Assembly: GCA_963733105.1 (NCBI GenBank)
Contig: CAVTCB010000005.1
Location: forward strand, 248,001-312,000
Origin: JAFAYN01 sp963733105
GTDB lineage: Bacteria; Gemmatimonadota; Gemmatimonadetes; Longimicrobiales; Longimicrobiaceae
Length of the DNA stretch: 64,000 nt
Direction: 5' to 3'
The notes under the pieces are model-generated. The model searched no databases, had not been told where the DNA came from, and saw nothing but the letters and a program-made list of their open reading frames with translations. This document shows, in pieces, positions 49,290-57,692 of this stretch (position 1 is its first letter; every line of letters starts with the position of its first letter). Both the position numbers and the translations under genes were made by a program.

Positions 49290-50042
49290 TTGAAGCTTTC
49301 CGCGCGGAGCCTGCTGGCCGGGCTCCTGGTGCTCGTCGTGGCCGCCACCTGCGTGCGGCTCGGCTTCTGGCAGCTCGACCGCCTCGCGCAGCGCCGCGCC
49401 CGCAACGCGGCGCTCGCGGCCGGGCGCGCGCTCCCCCCGCTGGCGCTGGACTCCGCCGCGGCGGCAGCGGTGGCCGCCGGTCCGGCCCCGTACCTCAACC
49501 GCCGGGTGCGGGTGCGCGGCGTGTACGACCCGGCGGGAGACGTGGTGCTGCGAGGGCGCGCCCAGGAGGGGAAGCCCGGGGTGCACCTGGTGACGCCGCT
49601 GCGGATCGAGGGGAGCGCCGCGGCGGTGCTGGTGAACCGCGGCTGGGTCCCCTCTCCGGACGCCACCGCGCTGGACCGGCGCCGCTTCGCCGAGCCCGGG
49701 GTGCGTGAGGTGACGGGCTTCTTCCAGGAGGTGCCCCGCGCGGAGAGCCGGGGCCAGCCCTCGGCGCGCGCCGGCCGCGACACCACCTTCCGCCGCCTGG
49801 ACCTGGCGACGGTCCGCGCCCGCGCCCGCTACCCGGTCCTCCCGCTCTACGTCCAGCTCCTCCCGGACTCCGCCGCCCCCGCGCAGGCTCCCCCGTACCC
49901 GGTCCCCGCCCCGTCGCTGGACGAGGGGCCCCACCTGGGCTACGCCATCCAGTGGTTCAGCTTCGCCGCCATCGCGGTGGTAGGGCTGGGAGTGGTGGCG
50001 CTGCGGAACCGCAGGGAACAGGGAACAGGGGACAGGGGATAG
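49290..50042 (+). CDS. SURF1-family cytochrome oxidase assembly protein
   Basis: 250 residues. An N-terminal membrane helix (LLAGLLVLVVAATCVRLGFWQLDRL) and a C-terminal one (IQWFSFAAIAVVGLGVVALRNR) flank the SURF1 domain, with RVRVRGVYDPAGDVVLRGR, AVLVNRGWVP and GPHLGYAIQWF. SURF1 helps assemble haem-copper oxidase. The last residues (REQGTGDRG) and the stop are encoded by heptamer array H4, so the repeat has supplied the C-terminus. TTG at 49290 is the best start; no ribosome site is evident. Confidence 0.85.
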   Translation: MKLSARSLLAGLLVLVVAATCVRLGFWQLDRLAQRRARNAALAAGRALPPLALDSAAAAAVAAGPAPYLNRRVRVRGVYDPAGDVVLRGRAQEGKPGVHLVTPLRIEGSAAAVLVNRGWVPSPDATALDRRRFAEPGVREVTGFFQEVPRAESRGQPSARAGRDTTFRRLDLATVRARARYPVLPLYVQLLPDSAAPAQAPPYPVPAPSLDEGPHLGYAIQWFSFAAIAVVGLGVVALRNRREQGTGDRG

Positions 50043-50055
50043 CCTGCAACGGCGG
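50012..50055. repeat. Heptamer array H4 (within the SURF1 3' end)
   Basis: Tandem AGGGAAC/AGGGGAC units followed by GCCTGCAACGGC, the reverse complement of the H1-H3 flank. The TAG of the SURF1 gene lies inside the array. Confidence 0.8.
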
Positions 50056-50187
50056 CCCCCGAACAACGCGCAAGTCCAGAGCGGTGTGCGTCTTGCATAC
50101 TCCTGGCCTCCTCCCGGACGCCCGGACCTCAGGCAAAAAGGACCGCCGTCCGCGGAAGGCAAAACCACCATCGGAGGAGGCTGACGT

Positions 50188-51324
50188 ATGGCTCGCTACG
50201 GACGCGACTACGAGTGGAACCGCGGGGGGATGCAGGGGAACCAGGGCCGCGGGACGAACTGGGGCCAGGGCGGAGACGACGCCGAGTTCGGCGGCGGAAC
50301 CTACGGGAGCGGCGGACGTTACGGCGGGATGGGCTCCGACGGGTACGGCGGGGGCCGCCAGGGCCGCGGGGGCTACTCCGGCTTCGGCTCGGGCGGCGGC
50401 GCCTACGACAACGACTACAGCAGCGGGTACGACGCCGGCCGCGGCGGCGGGATGGGCGGCTACGGCGGCGGCTACCGGGGCGGGAGCGGGTACGGCGGCG
50501 GCTACGGCGGGCAGGGGAGCGGCGGCTACCAGGGCGGCGGCTACGGCTCGGGGATGGGGTACGGGAGCGGCTCCTCGGAGAGCGGCTACGGGGGCGGGTA
50601 CGGCGGCCGCAGCTACGAGGAGATGGGGACGGGCGGCGGGAGAAGCGGCGGGCAGGACGCGAGCACCCGGCTGCGGGCCTCGGAGATCATGACCGAGAAC
50701 CCCGAGACCGTCACCCCCGAGGCCACCCTCGCCGAGGCCGCGCGCAAGATGCGCGACCTGGACGTGGGGATCATCCCCGTGGTGGAGAGCGAGCAGAACA
50801 AGCGCCTCCGCGGGGTCATCACCGACCGCGACATCGCCATCCGCGCCGTGGCCGAGGGGATGGACGCCAACAGCACCCGCGTTGCGGAGTGCATGACCAC
50901 GGACGTGGAGACCTGCAACAAGAACGACTCCGTCCGCGACATCCTCGGCGTCATGGAGCGCGAGCAGGTGCGCCGCGTCCCCATCACCGACCGCGAGGGG
51001 CGTCTGGTGGGGATCGTGGCCCAGGCGGACGTGGCCAACGACCTGGGCGACAGCCACCGCGGCGAGCACATGCTCGCGGAGGCGGTGGAGCGGATCTCGG
51101 AGCCCGGGAACCGGGGCCGCGGGATGCGCGGCTCGCAGGGCCGCGGGTCGCAGGGCGGGGCGACCGCGGGGGGACGCAGCGGCGGCAGTCCCGGCTCCGG
51201 CGGGATGAGCGCGGGCGGGCGGACGGGCGGCACGTCCGCGGCGTCCGGCGGGACGAGCGCCGGCGGCGCCACGAACCGCGGCCCGTCCACGGGGACGCAG
51301 GGGGGGAGCCAGGGCGGGGAGTAG
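50188..51324 (+). CDS. Glycine-rich protein with two CBS domains
   Basis: 378 residues. Residues 1-155 are Gly/Tyr/Ser-rich and start MARYGRDYEWNRGGM, like the protein at 4861. Residues 165-300 hold two CBS domains: ASEIMTENPETVTPEATLAE, GVITDRDIAIRAVAEG, VAECMTTDVETC and GIVAQADVANDLG. The tail is again Gly/Ser/Thr-rich. CBS pairs bind adenosyl nucleotides and sense energy or redox state. Low-complexity arms around a CBS pair are unusual. The ATG has CGGAGGAGGCTGACG upstream. Confidence 0.85.
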   Translation: MARYGRDYEWNRGGMQGNQGRGTNWGQGGDDAEFGGGTYGSGGRYGGMGSDGYGGGRQGRGGYSGFGSGGGAYDNDYSSGYDAGRGGGMGGYGGGYRGGSGYGGGYGGQGSGGYQGGGYGSGMGYGSGSSESGYGGGYGGRSYEEMGTGGGRSGGQDASTRLRASEIMTENPETVTPEATLAEAARKMRDLDVGIIPVVESEQNKRLRGVITDRDIAIRAVAEGMDANSTRVAECMTTDVETCNKNDSVRDILGVMEREQVRRVPITDREGRLVGIVAQADVANDLGDSHRGEHMLAEAVERISEPGNRGRGMRGSQGRGSQGGATAGGRSGGSPGSGGMSAGGRTGGTSAASGGTSAGGATNRGPSTGTQGGSQGGE

Positions 51325-51349
51325 CCGCCCGGCCGCCGGAAAAACGGGA

Positions 51350-51371
51350 GGGGGCCGCCGAGGCGGCCCCC
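51350..51371 (+). terminator. Rho-independent terminator upstream of the group II intron
   Basis: GGGGGCCGCC and GGCGGCCCCC pair around GA, followed by TTCCTCGTTTG. The intron's GTGTG begins at 51383, 12 bases later. It resembles the terminator at 55489. Confidence 0.8.
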
Positions 51372-51382
51372 TTCCTCGTTTG

Positions 51383-53282
51383 GTGTGCCCAGCATGGGCG
51401 ATGGTCCGGAGGTGAAAGTCCTCCCGGAACTTGGTCGTAGGGACCGAAGCGAGCCGCAAGGCGCCTTTCCGCGAGGGGAGCGCTGAAAGAAGCGGGGTAG
51501 CGAACCCGTCGAGCCGACGAACAGAAACCGGATAGGAGGCGCTGCGGAGCAGGGCGAGCGTGCCAATGAACGCGAAGCTCTCACGACCAAGGCGAAGCGG
51601 CGTAGATCCGGCGGCTGTGCGGGGAAGGCCATCGTTCTTACCTGGGGAGATCTCGCCTCGCGCCTGAAAGGGCGACGTTCGGTCGGCCGAGCGAACGGAG
51701 CGAGAAGTCAGCAGAGGCCGTAGTAGCCGGCAGGGGTGCACACATGCGCTTGGACCCAGCCCCAGCGGTGAAGGGCCGAACGGAGAGGAGAGCGAAACGA
51801 CGTTGCACCTCGGGAGAGCAATGCGCCAGATGTCCATGCAAATGGAGCTGCTGCTGGAGGGTAGGGGTGAAGCCCCGAGAGCAGAGCAGAGCGGCGAAGC
51901 GATCCCGGCGGCGCAAGGAGACGAGCGCTCAGGAGTCGGCGGCCTGCGGGAGCTGATGGAGCAGGTCGTCGAGCGCGACAACCTCATACGAGCGTTGAAG
52001 CGCGTGCGGAGCAACAAGGGGAGTGCCGGTATCGACGGGATGTGCGTGGAGGAGTTGCCGGAGTACCTTCGGGGGAACTGGGAGCGGATCCGAGCGGAGC
52101 TGCTCGCGGGAAGCTACCAGCCCTCGGCGGTGCGAAGGCAGGAGATCCCCAAGAGCGGGGGCGGAGTCCGGCAGCTGGGGATTCCGACCGTGCTCGACCG
52201 GTTCATCCAACAGGCCATCCTGCAGGTGCTGCAGCCGATCTTCGATCCCACGTTCAGCGAGCACAGCTACGGCTTCCGGCCCGGACGCAGGGCGCACGAC
52301 GCGGTCTGTCAGGCGCAGCGGTATGTCCAGTCGGGGCGTAGGTGGGTGGTGGACGTGGATCTGGAGAAGTTCTTCGACCGGGTCAACCACGACATCTTGA
52401 TGGCGCGCGTGGCGAAGCGAGTGGAGGACAAGCGGCTGCTCCGGGTGATCCGCCGCTACCTGGAGGCCGGGATCATGGCCAACGGGGTGGTGGTGGAGCG
52501 GCACGAGGGGACGCCGCAGGGCGGACCCTTGTCGCCGCTCTTGGCAAACGTGCTGCTGGACGAGGTGGACCGGATGTTGGAGGGGAGCGGCCACCGGTTC
52601 GTGCGCTACGCCGATGACTGCAACGTGTACGTGCGGTCGAAGCGAGCGGGCGAGCGGGTGATGGGCCGGATGGCTCGGCTCTACGCGAAGCTCAAGCTCA
52701 GGGTCAACGAGGAAAAGAGCACGGTGGCGCGCGTGTGGGAGCGGAAGTTCCTGGGCTACAGCTTCTGGGTGGCCCCGGGGAAGCTCGTCAAACGCCGCGT
52801 CGCGCCGAAGGCCCTGGAGGGCTTCAGGGAGCGCATCCGGGAGATCACGGCCCGGAACGGAGGGAGAGCGCTGGAGAAGGTGGTGGAGGAGCTACGGTCG
52901 TACCTGCCGGGCTGGAAGGCCTACTTCCGACTGGCGGATACGCCGGGGATCTTCAACGAACTCGATCAGTGGATCGCCCGACGGCTGCGGATGGTGCAGC
53001 TCAAACAGTGGAAGCGAGGGACGACCGTCTACCGGGAACTGCGAAGGCGGGGTGTGCCGGAGCGGCCTTGCCGGGCGGCGGCGGCTCACGCCCGACGCTG
53101 GTGGAGAATCGCCGGACACGGCGCGCTCAACACCGCCATGCCCAGGAAATACTTCGACGGTCTGGGGCTTCCTCGGCTGGCACCGCACTGACCTCAACTT
53201 TCCGAACCGCCGGATGCGGACCCGCATGTCCGGTGGTGTGGGAGGGGTGTAGCCGGGATCACCGGCTACCCCCTATCCCGAT
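51383..53282 (+). mobile_element. Group II intron with reverse transcriptase, inserted behind a terminator
   Basis: The 5' end GTGTG starts a typical domain I leader (CCCAGCATGGGCGATGGTCC, GGAGGTGAAAGTCCTCC). Near the 3' end a domain V-like hairpin (53205-53240: AACCGCCGGATGCGG ... CGCATGTCCGGTGGTG) is followed by a domain VI hairpin (GGGGTGTAGCCGG ... CCGGCTACCCC). The intron should end at CCCGAT, 53282. It is about 1.9 kb. The site lies directly downstream of an intrinsic terminator, the habit of class IIC introns; class assignment is inference. Confidence 0.85.
51821..53191 (+). CDS. ltrA: Group II intron reverse transcriptase/maturase
   Basis: 456 residues. RT blocks are in order: RSNKGSAGIDGM, RQLGIPTVLDRFIQQAI, HSYGFRPGRRAHDAV, VVDVDLEKFFDRVNHD, GTPQGGPLSPLLANVLLDE, the catalytic FVRYADDCNVYV and NEEKSTVARVWERKFLGYSF. 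Maturase domain X follows (PGWKAYFRLADTPGIFNELD). No HNH endonuclease is attached, so it probably targets single-stranded or replication-fork DNA. All motifs are intact, so it may be active. The ATG at 51821 has GGGAGAGCA upstream; a TTG six codons earlier is possible. Confidence 0.93.
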   Translation: MRQMSMQMELLLEGRGEAPRAEQSGEAIPAAQGDERSGVGGLRELMEQVVERDNLIRALKRVRSNKGSAGIDGMCVEELPEYLRGNWERIRAELLAGSYQPSAVRRQEIPKSGGGVRQLGIPTVLDRFIQQAILQVLQPIFDPTFSEHSYGFRPGRRAHDAVCQAQRYVQSGRRWVVDVDLEKFFDRVNHDILMARVAKRVEDKRLLRVIRRYLEAGIMANGVVVERHEGTPQGGPLSPLLANVLLDEVDRMLEGSGHRFVRYADDCNVYVRSKRAGERVMGRMARLYAKLKLRVNEEKSTVARVWERKFLGYSFWVAPGKLVKRRVAPKALEGFRERIREITARNGGRALEKVVEELRSYLPGWKAYFRLADTPGIFNELDQWIARRLRMVQLKQWKRGTTVYRELRRRGVPERPCRAAAAHARRWWRIAGHGALNTAMPRKYFDGLGLPRLAPH

Positions 53283-53380
53283 CGGGCCCGGCAAATCGAA
53301 GCAGGCATGGGGTTTGCGCAGGGAGGGGGCTCCCCGGTCTCGGGGAGTGGCAGGCGAAACGAACGAATCAGGGAGGAACC

Positions 53381-54043
53381 ATGCAGAACGAGCGCGACGT
53401 GGAGTTCACACCCTCCCCCGCGATGGGGGCGACGGCCGGCGGAGTGGAGTTCACGCCCGCGCCGGGTCTCGGGGGGACTTCGGGCGGAGAGGGTGGGCAG
53501 GGGCAGGTGGGGGCCGCGGTCGACCAGGCGAAGGCCACCGCGCAGCGGGTGGTCGGCCAGGCGCAGGAGCGGGTGCAGTCGGGGCTGGACGCGCAGAAGG
53601 AGCGCGCCGCCGAGTCGCTCAGCGGCGTGGCGGACTCGCTGCGCTCCACCGCCCGGCAGGTAGGGGGGCAGGGCGGGCTGCAGGAGAGCGTGGGCGCCTA
53701 CGCCCAGCAGGCGGCGGACCGGGTGGAGGACCTCGCGGCGTACCTCCGCAACAGCGACGTCAACGACCTGCTGCAGGAGGTGGAGAACCTGGCCCGGCGC
53801 CAGCCGGCGCTCTTCCTGGGCGGGGCGTTCACCCTCGGCGTGCTGGGGGCGCGCTTCCTCAAGAGCTCGCGGCGCAACCTGGTGCACGAGGGGGTACGGG
53901 ACCGCTGGAGCACCCAGGACATGACGAGCCGGGTGTACGAGCCCGAGCGCGACGCCGTGGGGCGCCCCGGAGCGACGGGGTACGCGCCGCCGTCCGAGCG
54001 CGCGGGCTCCGATCCCAAGGCGGCGGGGCCCCGGGGGGGCTGA
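53381..54043 (+). CDS. LEA-like amphipathic-helix protein
   Basis: 220 residues. Residues 45-125 are Ala/Gln/Arg-rich amphipathic helices (VDQAKATAQRVVGQAQERVQ; LRSTARQVGGQ) like LEA group 3 or apolipoprotein helices. A hydrophobic segment (ALFLGGAFTLGVLGARFL) lies near 150. The repeated VEFTP at the N-terminus is curious. No enzyme domain is seen. The ATG has GGGAGGAACC upstream. It lies just after the group II intron and 63 bases before the next DUF3618 gene. Confidence 0.65.
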   Translation: MQNERDVEFTPSPAMGATAGGVEFTPAPGLGGTSGGEGGQGQVGAAVDQAKATAQRVVGQAQERVQSGLDAQKERAAESLSGVADSLRSTARQVGGQGGLQESVGAYAQQAADRVEDLAAYLRNSDVNDLLQEVENLARRQPALFLGGAFTLGVLGARFLKSSRRNLVHEGVRDRWSTQDMTSRVYEPERDAVGRPGATGYAPPSERAGSDPKAAGPRGG

Positions 54044-54106
54044 GCCGCGCCGGCCGCCGGCGTGGCGGACGACCCTTTTCCGACGAGAGAGCCCCAGGAG
54101 GAGCCG

Positions 54107-55468
54107 ATGGCTGACAGGGACGACGAATACGGGTACGGACGGGTGGACGAGGTCGTGACCGTGAGGGTGGAGACGGAGGGCGATCCGCAGGACCCCGAGG
54201 CGATCCGGACCGACATCCGGGAGACGCGGGAGCGGATGAGCCAGACCATCGACGAGCTCAGCGGCCGGCTCAACCCGGACCACCTCAAGGCGCAGGTCAA
54301 GGAGAACATTCGCGAGGCCACCATCGGGAGGGCGGAGCACATGGCTCGAAACGCAGTGGGCCGGGTGCAGGACACCCGGCAAGGGATGATGGACACCATC
54401 CGGGACAACCCGATCCCGGCCGCGATGGTGGGGATCGGCCTGGGATGGCTGCTCTGGAACGGCCGCCGGCGCCACGACGAGGTGGACGTGGTCTTCCGCC
54501 CGGAGGGCGGCCTGGAGGCCGGGTACGACCGGTACGGGACGTACGACCGCCCCGGCTACGCGAGCTACCAGGGGTACTACGAGGGGCACGAGGAGCCCGG
54601 GCTGACGGACCGGGTGACCGGGCGCGCCTCGGAGCTGGGCGGGCGCGCCCGCGAGACGGCGGGTGACGTGGCCGGCCGCGCCCGCGAGGCGGCGGGCGGG
54701 GTGGCGGAGAGCGCCCGTGACGTGGCCGGGCGGACGCGCGATGCCGCCGGCGAGGCGGCGGGGCGGGCGCAGGAGGTGCTCGGCGACACGGCGGCGCGCG
54801 CGCGCTCCGCGGCGGGGTCGCTGGCCCGGGAGACGCGCTACCGCACGCACCGGCTGGAGGACCGCTTCCAGGACGCCATGTACGAGAGCCCGCTCGTGGT
54901 GGGCGCCGCGGTGATGGCGCTCGGGATGATGGCGGGGCTCAGCGCCCCGGCCACGCGCCGCGAGTCGGAGCTGATGGGCGCCGCGCGCGACCAGCTGGTG
55001 GACCGCGCGCAGGAGGCGGCGAGCGAGGCCACGGGCAAGGTGCAGCAGGTGGCCGAGCGCGTGGTGACGGAGGCCCGGGACACCGTCCAGGAGACCGCCC
55101 AGCGCGTGGTGAGCGACGCCAAGTCGACGGCCCAGGAGGCCGCGCAGGAGCAGGGGCTCACCGGCGGCGGGATCAGCACCTCCGGCGGCAGCTCCTCCGC
55201 GGGAAGCTCCTCCACGGGCGGGTCGGCCTACGGCACCACCGGGACCGCTTCGACGGGGACGTCCGGGGCGGGCCTGGGCACCACGGGGACCGGGCTGGGC
55301 GGGACGGGCACGGGAACGTCGTACGGCGGCCAGACCGGGACCGGCACGGGCCTCGGCGGGACCAACCCCGGGCTGGGTACGGGGACCGGGCTGGGCGGGA
55401 CGAGCACCGGGAGCACCGGGCTCGGCGGCGGAACGGGGACGGGCGGCACCGGGTCCGGCTCGCTGTAG
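54107..55468 (+). CDS. DUF3618 protein with LEA-like repeats and Gly/Thr-rich tail
   Basis: 453 residues. The DUF3618 motif IRTDIRETRERMSQTIDELS (about 38-57) is followed by a membrane segment (AAMVGIGLGWLLWNG). Residues 170-245 contain about eight short units of the type GRAREAAGDVA / GRTRDAAGEAA, an 11-residue-like LEA repeat. A second hydrophobic helix (VVGAAVMALGMMAGL) and a second helical stretch follow. The last 90 residues are a Gly/Thr/Ser tract (GTGTGLGGT). It is likely membrane-bound and disordered, in keeping with a stress or desiccation role. The ATG at 54107 has CAGGAGGAGCCG; the upstream GTG (54062) is weaker. Confidence 0.75.
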   Translation: MADRDDEYGYGRVDEVVTVRVETEGDPQDPEAIRTDIRETRERMSQTIDELSGRLNPDHLKAQVKENIREATIGRAEHMARNAVGRVQDTRQGMMDTIRDNPIPAAMVGIGLGWLLWNGRRRHDEVDVVFRPEGGLEAGYDRYGTYDRPGYASYQGYYEGHEEPGLTDRVTGRASELGGRARETAGDVAGRAREAAGGVAESARDVAGRTRDAAGEAAGRAQEVLGDTAARARSAAGSLARETRYRTHRLEDRFQDAMYESPLVVGAAVMALGMMAGLSAPATRRESELMGAARDQLVDRAQEAASEATGKVQQVAERVVTEARDTVQETAQRVVSDAKSTAQEAAQEQGLTGGGISTSGGSSSAGSSSTGGSAYGTTGTASTGTSGAGLGTTGTGLGGTGTGTSYGGQTGTGTGLGGTNPGLGTGTGLGGTSTGSTGLGGGTGTGGTGSGSL

Positions 55469-55488
55469 GGACCGGAGCCGGAACGCGA

Positions 55489-55517
55489 AGGGGGGCCGCC
55501 ACGGCGGCCCCCCTTTT
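55489..55517 (+). terminator. Rho-independent terminator at the end of the stress island
   Basis: GGGGGGCCGCC pairs with GGCGGCCCCCC around AC, followed by TTTTTG. Confidence 0.88.
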
Positions 55518-55524
55518 TGTTCTG

Positions 55525-55662
55525 TCAGTTGCGTGAGGGATGCGAGCCCGAAGGGGCGAGACCCGGCGTAGTTTGCCGGGGCTCGACTCCGTTAAGCACG
55601 GTTGTATCGTGCTTTACGGAGCCGCAGCCCGACCCCGGCGCCAGCCGGGGGCACGCCCAAAC
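55525..55662 (-). repeat. Dispersed structured repeat R2, copy c (inverted)
   Basis: Reverse complement of R2a/b. Its AAAC module has a clean CCCGGC/GCCGGG stem, different from both other copies yet fully paired. The AAGCACG/CGTGCTT stem equals copy b. It lies between convergent gene ends and stops 7 bases before the fabF stop codon. Confidence 0.85.
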
Positions 55663-55668
55663 CCTCCA

Positions 55669-56916
55669 CTACTCAGTCCAGCGCCGCACCACCAACGCGC
55701 TGTTCGACCCCCCAAACCCGAACGAGTTGGAGAGCGCCACGTCCACCTGCGCCCGCCGCGCCGTCCCCGGCACGTAGTCCAGGTCGCAGTCCGGGTCCGG
55801 ATCGGTGAGGTTGATGGTGGGCGGGAGCACCCCGTCGCGCAGCGCCAGGACGGTGAGCCCCGCCTCCACCGCGGCGGTGGCCCCCAGCGAGTGCCCCAGC
55901 ATGGACTTGGTGGAGGACACCGCCAGCCGGTCCGCGTGCTCGCCGAAGACGGTGCGGATGGCGCGCGTCTCCGCCGTGTCGCCCACCGGGGTGGAGGTGC
56001 CGTGCGCGTTGACGTACCCCACCTCCTCCGGGCGCACCCCGCCGCTCCGCAGCGCGCGCTGCATGGCCCGCGCGGCTCCGGCGCCGTCCTCGGGCGGGGC
56101 GGTCACGTGGTGCGCGTCCGAGCTCATCCCGAACCCCACCACCTCGGCCAGGATCGGCGCCCCGCGCCGCCGCGCCGACTCCAGCTCCTCCAGCACCAGG
56201 ATCGCCGCGCCCTCGCCGTGCACGAAGCCGCTCCGCTTGGCGTCGAAGGGGCGCGAGGCGGTCTCCGGCGACTCGTAGTCGGTGGCCAGGGCGCGGGCGG
56301 CGTGGAAGCCGGCGAAGGAGATGGGGGTGAGGCACGCCTCCGTCCCCCCGGCGATCATCATCTCCGCGTCGCCGCGGAGGATGGCGTGGTACGACTCGCC
56401 GATGGCGTGGTTGCTGCTGGCGCACGCCGAGACCGTGGCGTAGCTGGGGCCCATGGCGCGGGTGCGGATGGCCACCTGCCCCGCGGCCAGGTTCACGATG
56501 CTGGCGGGGATGAAGAAGGGGGAGACGCGCTGCCCGTTCCGCATCCCCTCGGAGGTCTCCATGATGGAGATGAGCCCGCCCATCCCGGAGCCGATGATGA
56601 CGCCGGTCTCCTCCGGCTGCGGGACGGCGCCCAGTCCGCCCAGCCCCGCGTTCAGGAGCGCCTCGTGGGCGGCGACCAGCGAGTACTGGATGAACCAGTC
56701 CATCCGCTTGGCCTCCTTGCGCTCCAGCACCCCCTCGGCCGAGAAGTCCTTGACCTCGCCGGCGATGGCGACGGCGGGGGGGAGCGACGAGAGGTCGCAG
56801 CGGGTCAGCGGGCCGATCCCGGAGCGGCCCTCCACCACGTTCTTCCAGGTCTCCGCGGTGCTGTTCCCCAGCGCGGTGACCATCCCGATCCCGGTGACGA
56901 CGACGCGACGAGCCAA
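55669..56916 (-). CDS. fabF: 3-oxoacyl-ACP synthase II (FabF)
   Basis: 415 residues, standard FabF length. The Cys-His-His triad is intact: VSACASSNHAIGES, NAHGTSTPVGD and GHSLGAT. It condenses malonyl-ACP with acyl-ACP in fatty-acid elongation. TTG at 56916 gives MARRVVVTGIGMVTALGN and has AAGGACGGA upstream. A GTG at 56964 overlapping the regulator stop would add 16 residues not seen in the family. No other fab genes or acpP adjoin; the LuxR-type regulator lies 44 bases upstream on the same strand. Confidence 0.93.
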   Translation of the reverse strand: MARRVVVTGIGMVTALGNSTAETWKNVVEGRSGIGPLTRCDLSSLPPAVAIAGEVKDFSAEGVLERKEAKRMDWFIQYSLVAAHEALLNAGLGGLGAVPQPEETGVIIGSGMGGLISIMETSEGMRNGQRVSPFFIPASIVNLAAGQVAIRTRAMGPSYATVSACASSNHAIGESYHAILRGDAEMMIAGGTEACLTPISFAGFHAARALATDYESPETASRPFDAKRSGFVHGEGAAILVLEELESARRRGAPILAEVVGFGMSSDAHHVTAPPEDGAGAARAMQRALRSGGVRPEEVGYVNAHGTSTPVGDTAETRAIRTVFGEHADRLAVSSTKSMLGHSLGATAAVEAGLTVLALRDGVLPPTINLTDPDPDCDLDYVPGTARRAQVDVALSNSFGFGGSNSALVVRRWTE

Positions 56917-56960
56917 TCCGTCCTTACCCTGTTGCGGATTCGACAGCGGCGGAGCGCCCT

Positions 56961-57620
56961 TCACTCCGCCTTGAGCAGCCCCTTGCGGAGCGCGAAGCGC
57001 ACCAGCTCGCTCCGGTGGTGCAGGCCCAGCTTCTCCATGATGCGGGCCCGGTAGGTGTCCACCGTCTTGGGCGAGATGAACAGCTTCTTCCCGATCTCGC
57101 TGGAGCTGAACCCCTCCACCGTGAAGGAGAGCACCTCGCGCTCCCGGTCGGTGAGGCGGTCCAGCGGGTCCTCCTCCCCGGCCTCGGACTTCTGCTTCAG
57201 CCCCCGCAGGAGGAGCTTGGCGGCGCTGGGGTAGAGGAAGACGTCCCCGCGCGCCACGGTGCGGATGGCCTCGATCAGCTCCTCGTCGGCGCTCCGCTTG
57301 TTGACGTACCCCGAGCCGCCGGCCTCCAGCACGGGGAGGAGGTGCTCCTCCTCGCCGTGCATGGTGAGCACCAGGACGCGGGTCCCCTGGTCCAGCGCGG
57401 CGATGCTGCGGGTGGCCTCCAGCCCCCCCTGGCCGGGCATGGACAGGTCCATCACCACCACGTCGGGGCGCAGCTCCCCGGCCCGCGTGACTCCCTCCTC
57501 CCCCGTCCCCGCCTCGCCCACCACCTCGATCCCCGGCTCCGCCTCCAGCAGGGCGCGCAGCCCCGCGCGGAGCACGGCGTGGTCGTCCACCAGCAGGACC
57601 CTGATCGTCTCCGGCGTCAT
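56961..57620 (-). CDS. NarL/LuxR-family response regulator
   Basis: 219 residues. The receiver has VLLVDDHAVLRAGLRALLEA, phosphoacceptor Asp in VVVMDLSMPG and Lys in GYVNKRS. The C-terminal helix-turn-helix (LTDREREVLSFTVEGFSSSE, IGKKLFISPKTVDTYRARI) binds DNA. No histidine kinase is adjacent. It precedes fabF on the same strand and may be co-transcribed with it. Confidence 0.92.
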   Translation of the reverse strand: MTPETIRVLLVDDHAVLRAGLRALLEAEPGIEVVGEAGTGEEGVTRAGELRPDVVVMDLSMPGQGGLEATRSIAALDQGTRVLVLTMHGEEEHLLPVLEAGGSGYVNKRSADEELIEAIRTVARGDVFLYPSAAKLLLRGLKQKSEAGEEDPLDRLTDREREVLSFTVEGFSSSEIGKKLFISPKTVDTYRARIMEKLGLHHRSELVRFALRKGLLKAE

Positions 57621-57692
57621 CGCGGCCTCGGCGGGGGGAGAAGGTGCGGTCCGGGCGGAATCTCGTGCGGGCGCGCCGGGGCCGCAAGAACG

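Noticed and set aside
51803..51820. TTG start for the intron reverse transcriptase
   Set aside because: ATG at 51821 has a clear GGGAGA site at good spacing; the TTG has none.
52735..54114. Long frame running out of the intron into the stress island
   Set aside because: It spans the intron 3' end and overlaps two well-supported genes in other frames; the composition is Gly/Arg-only with no motif.
56917..56964. Longer FabF from GTG at 56964 overlapping the regulator stop
   Set aside because: It adds 16 residues absent from the family; TTG at 56916 has AAGGACGGA upstream and gives the canonical start.
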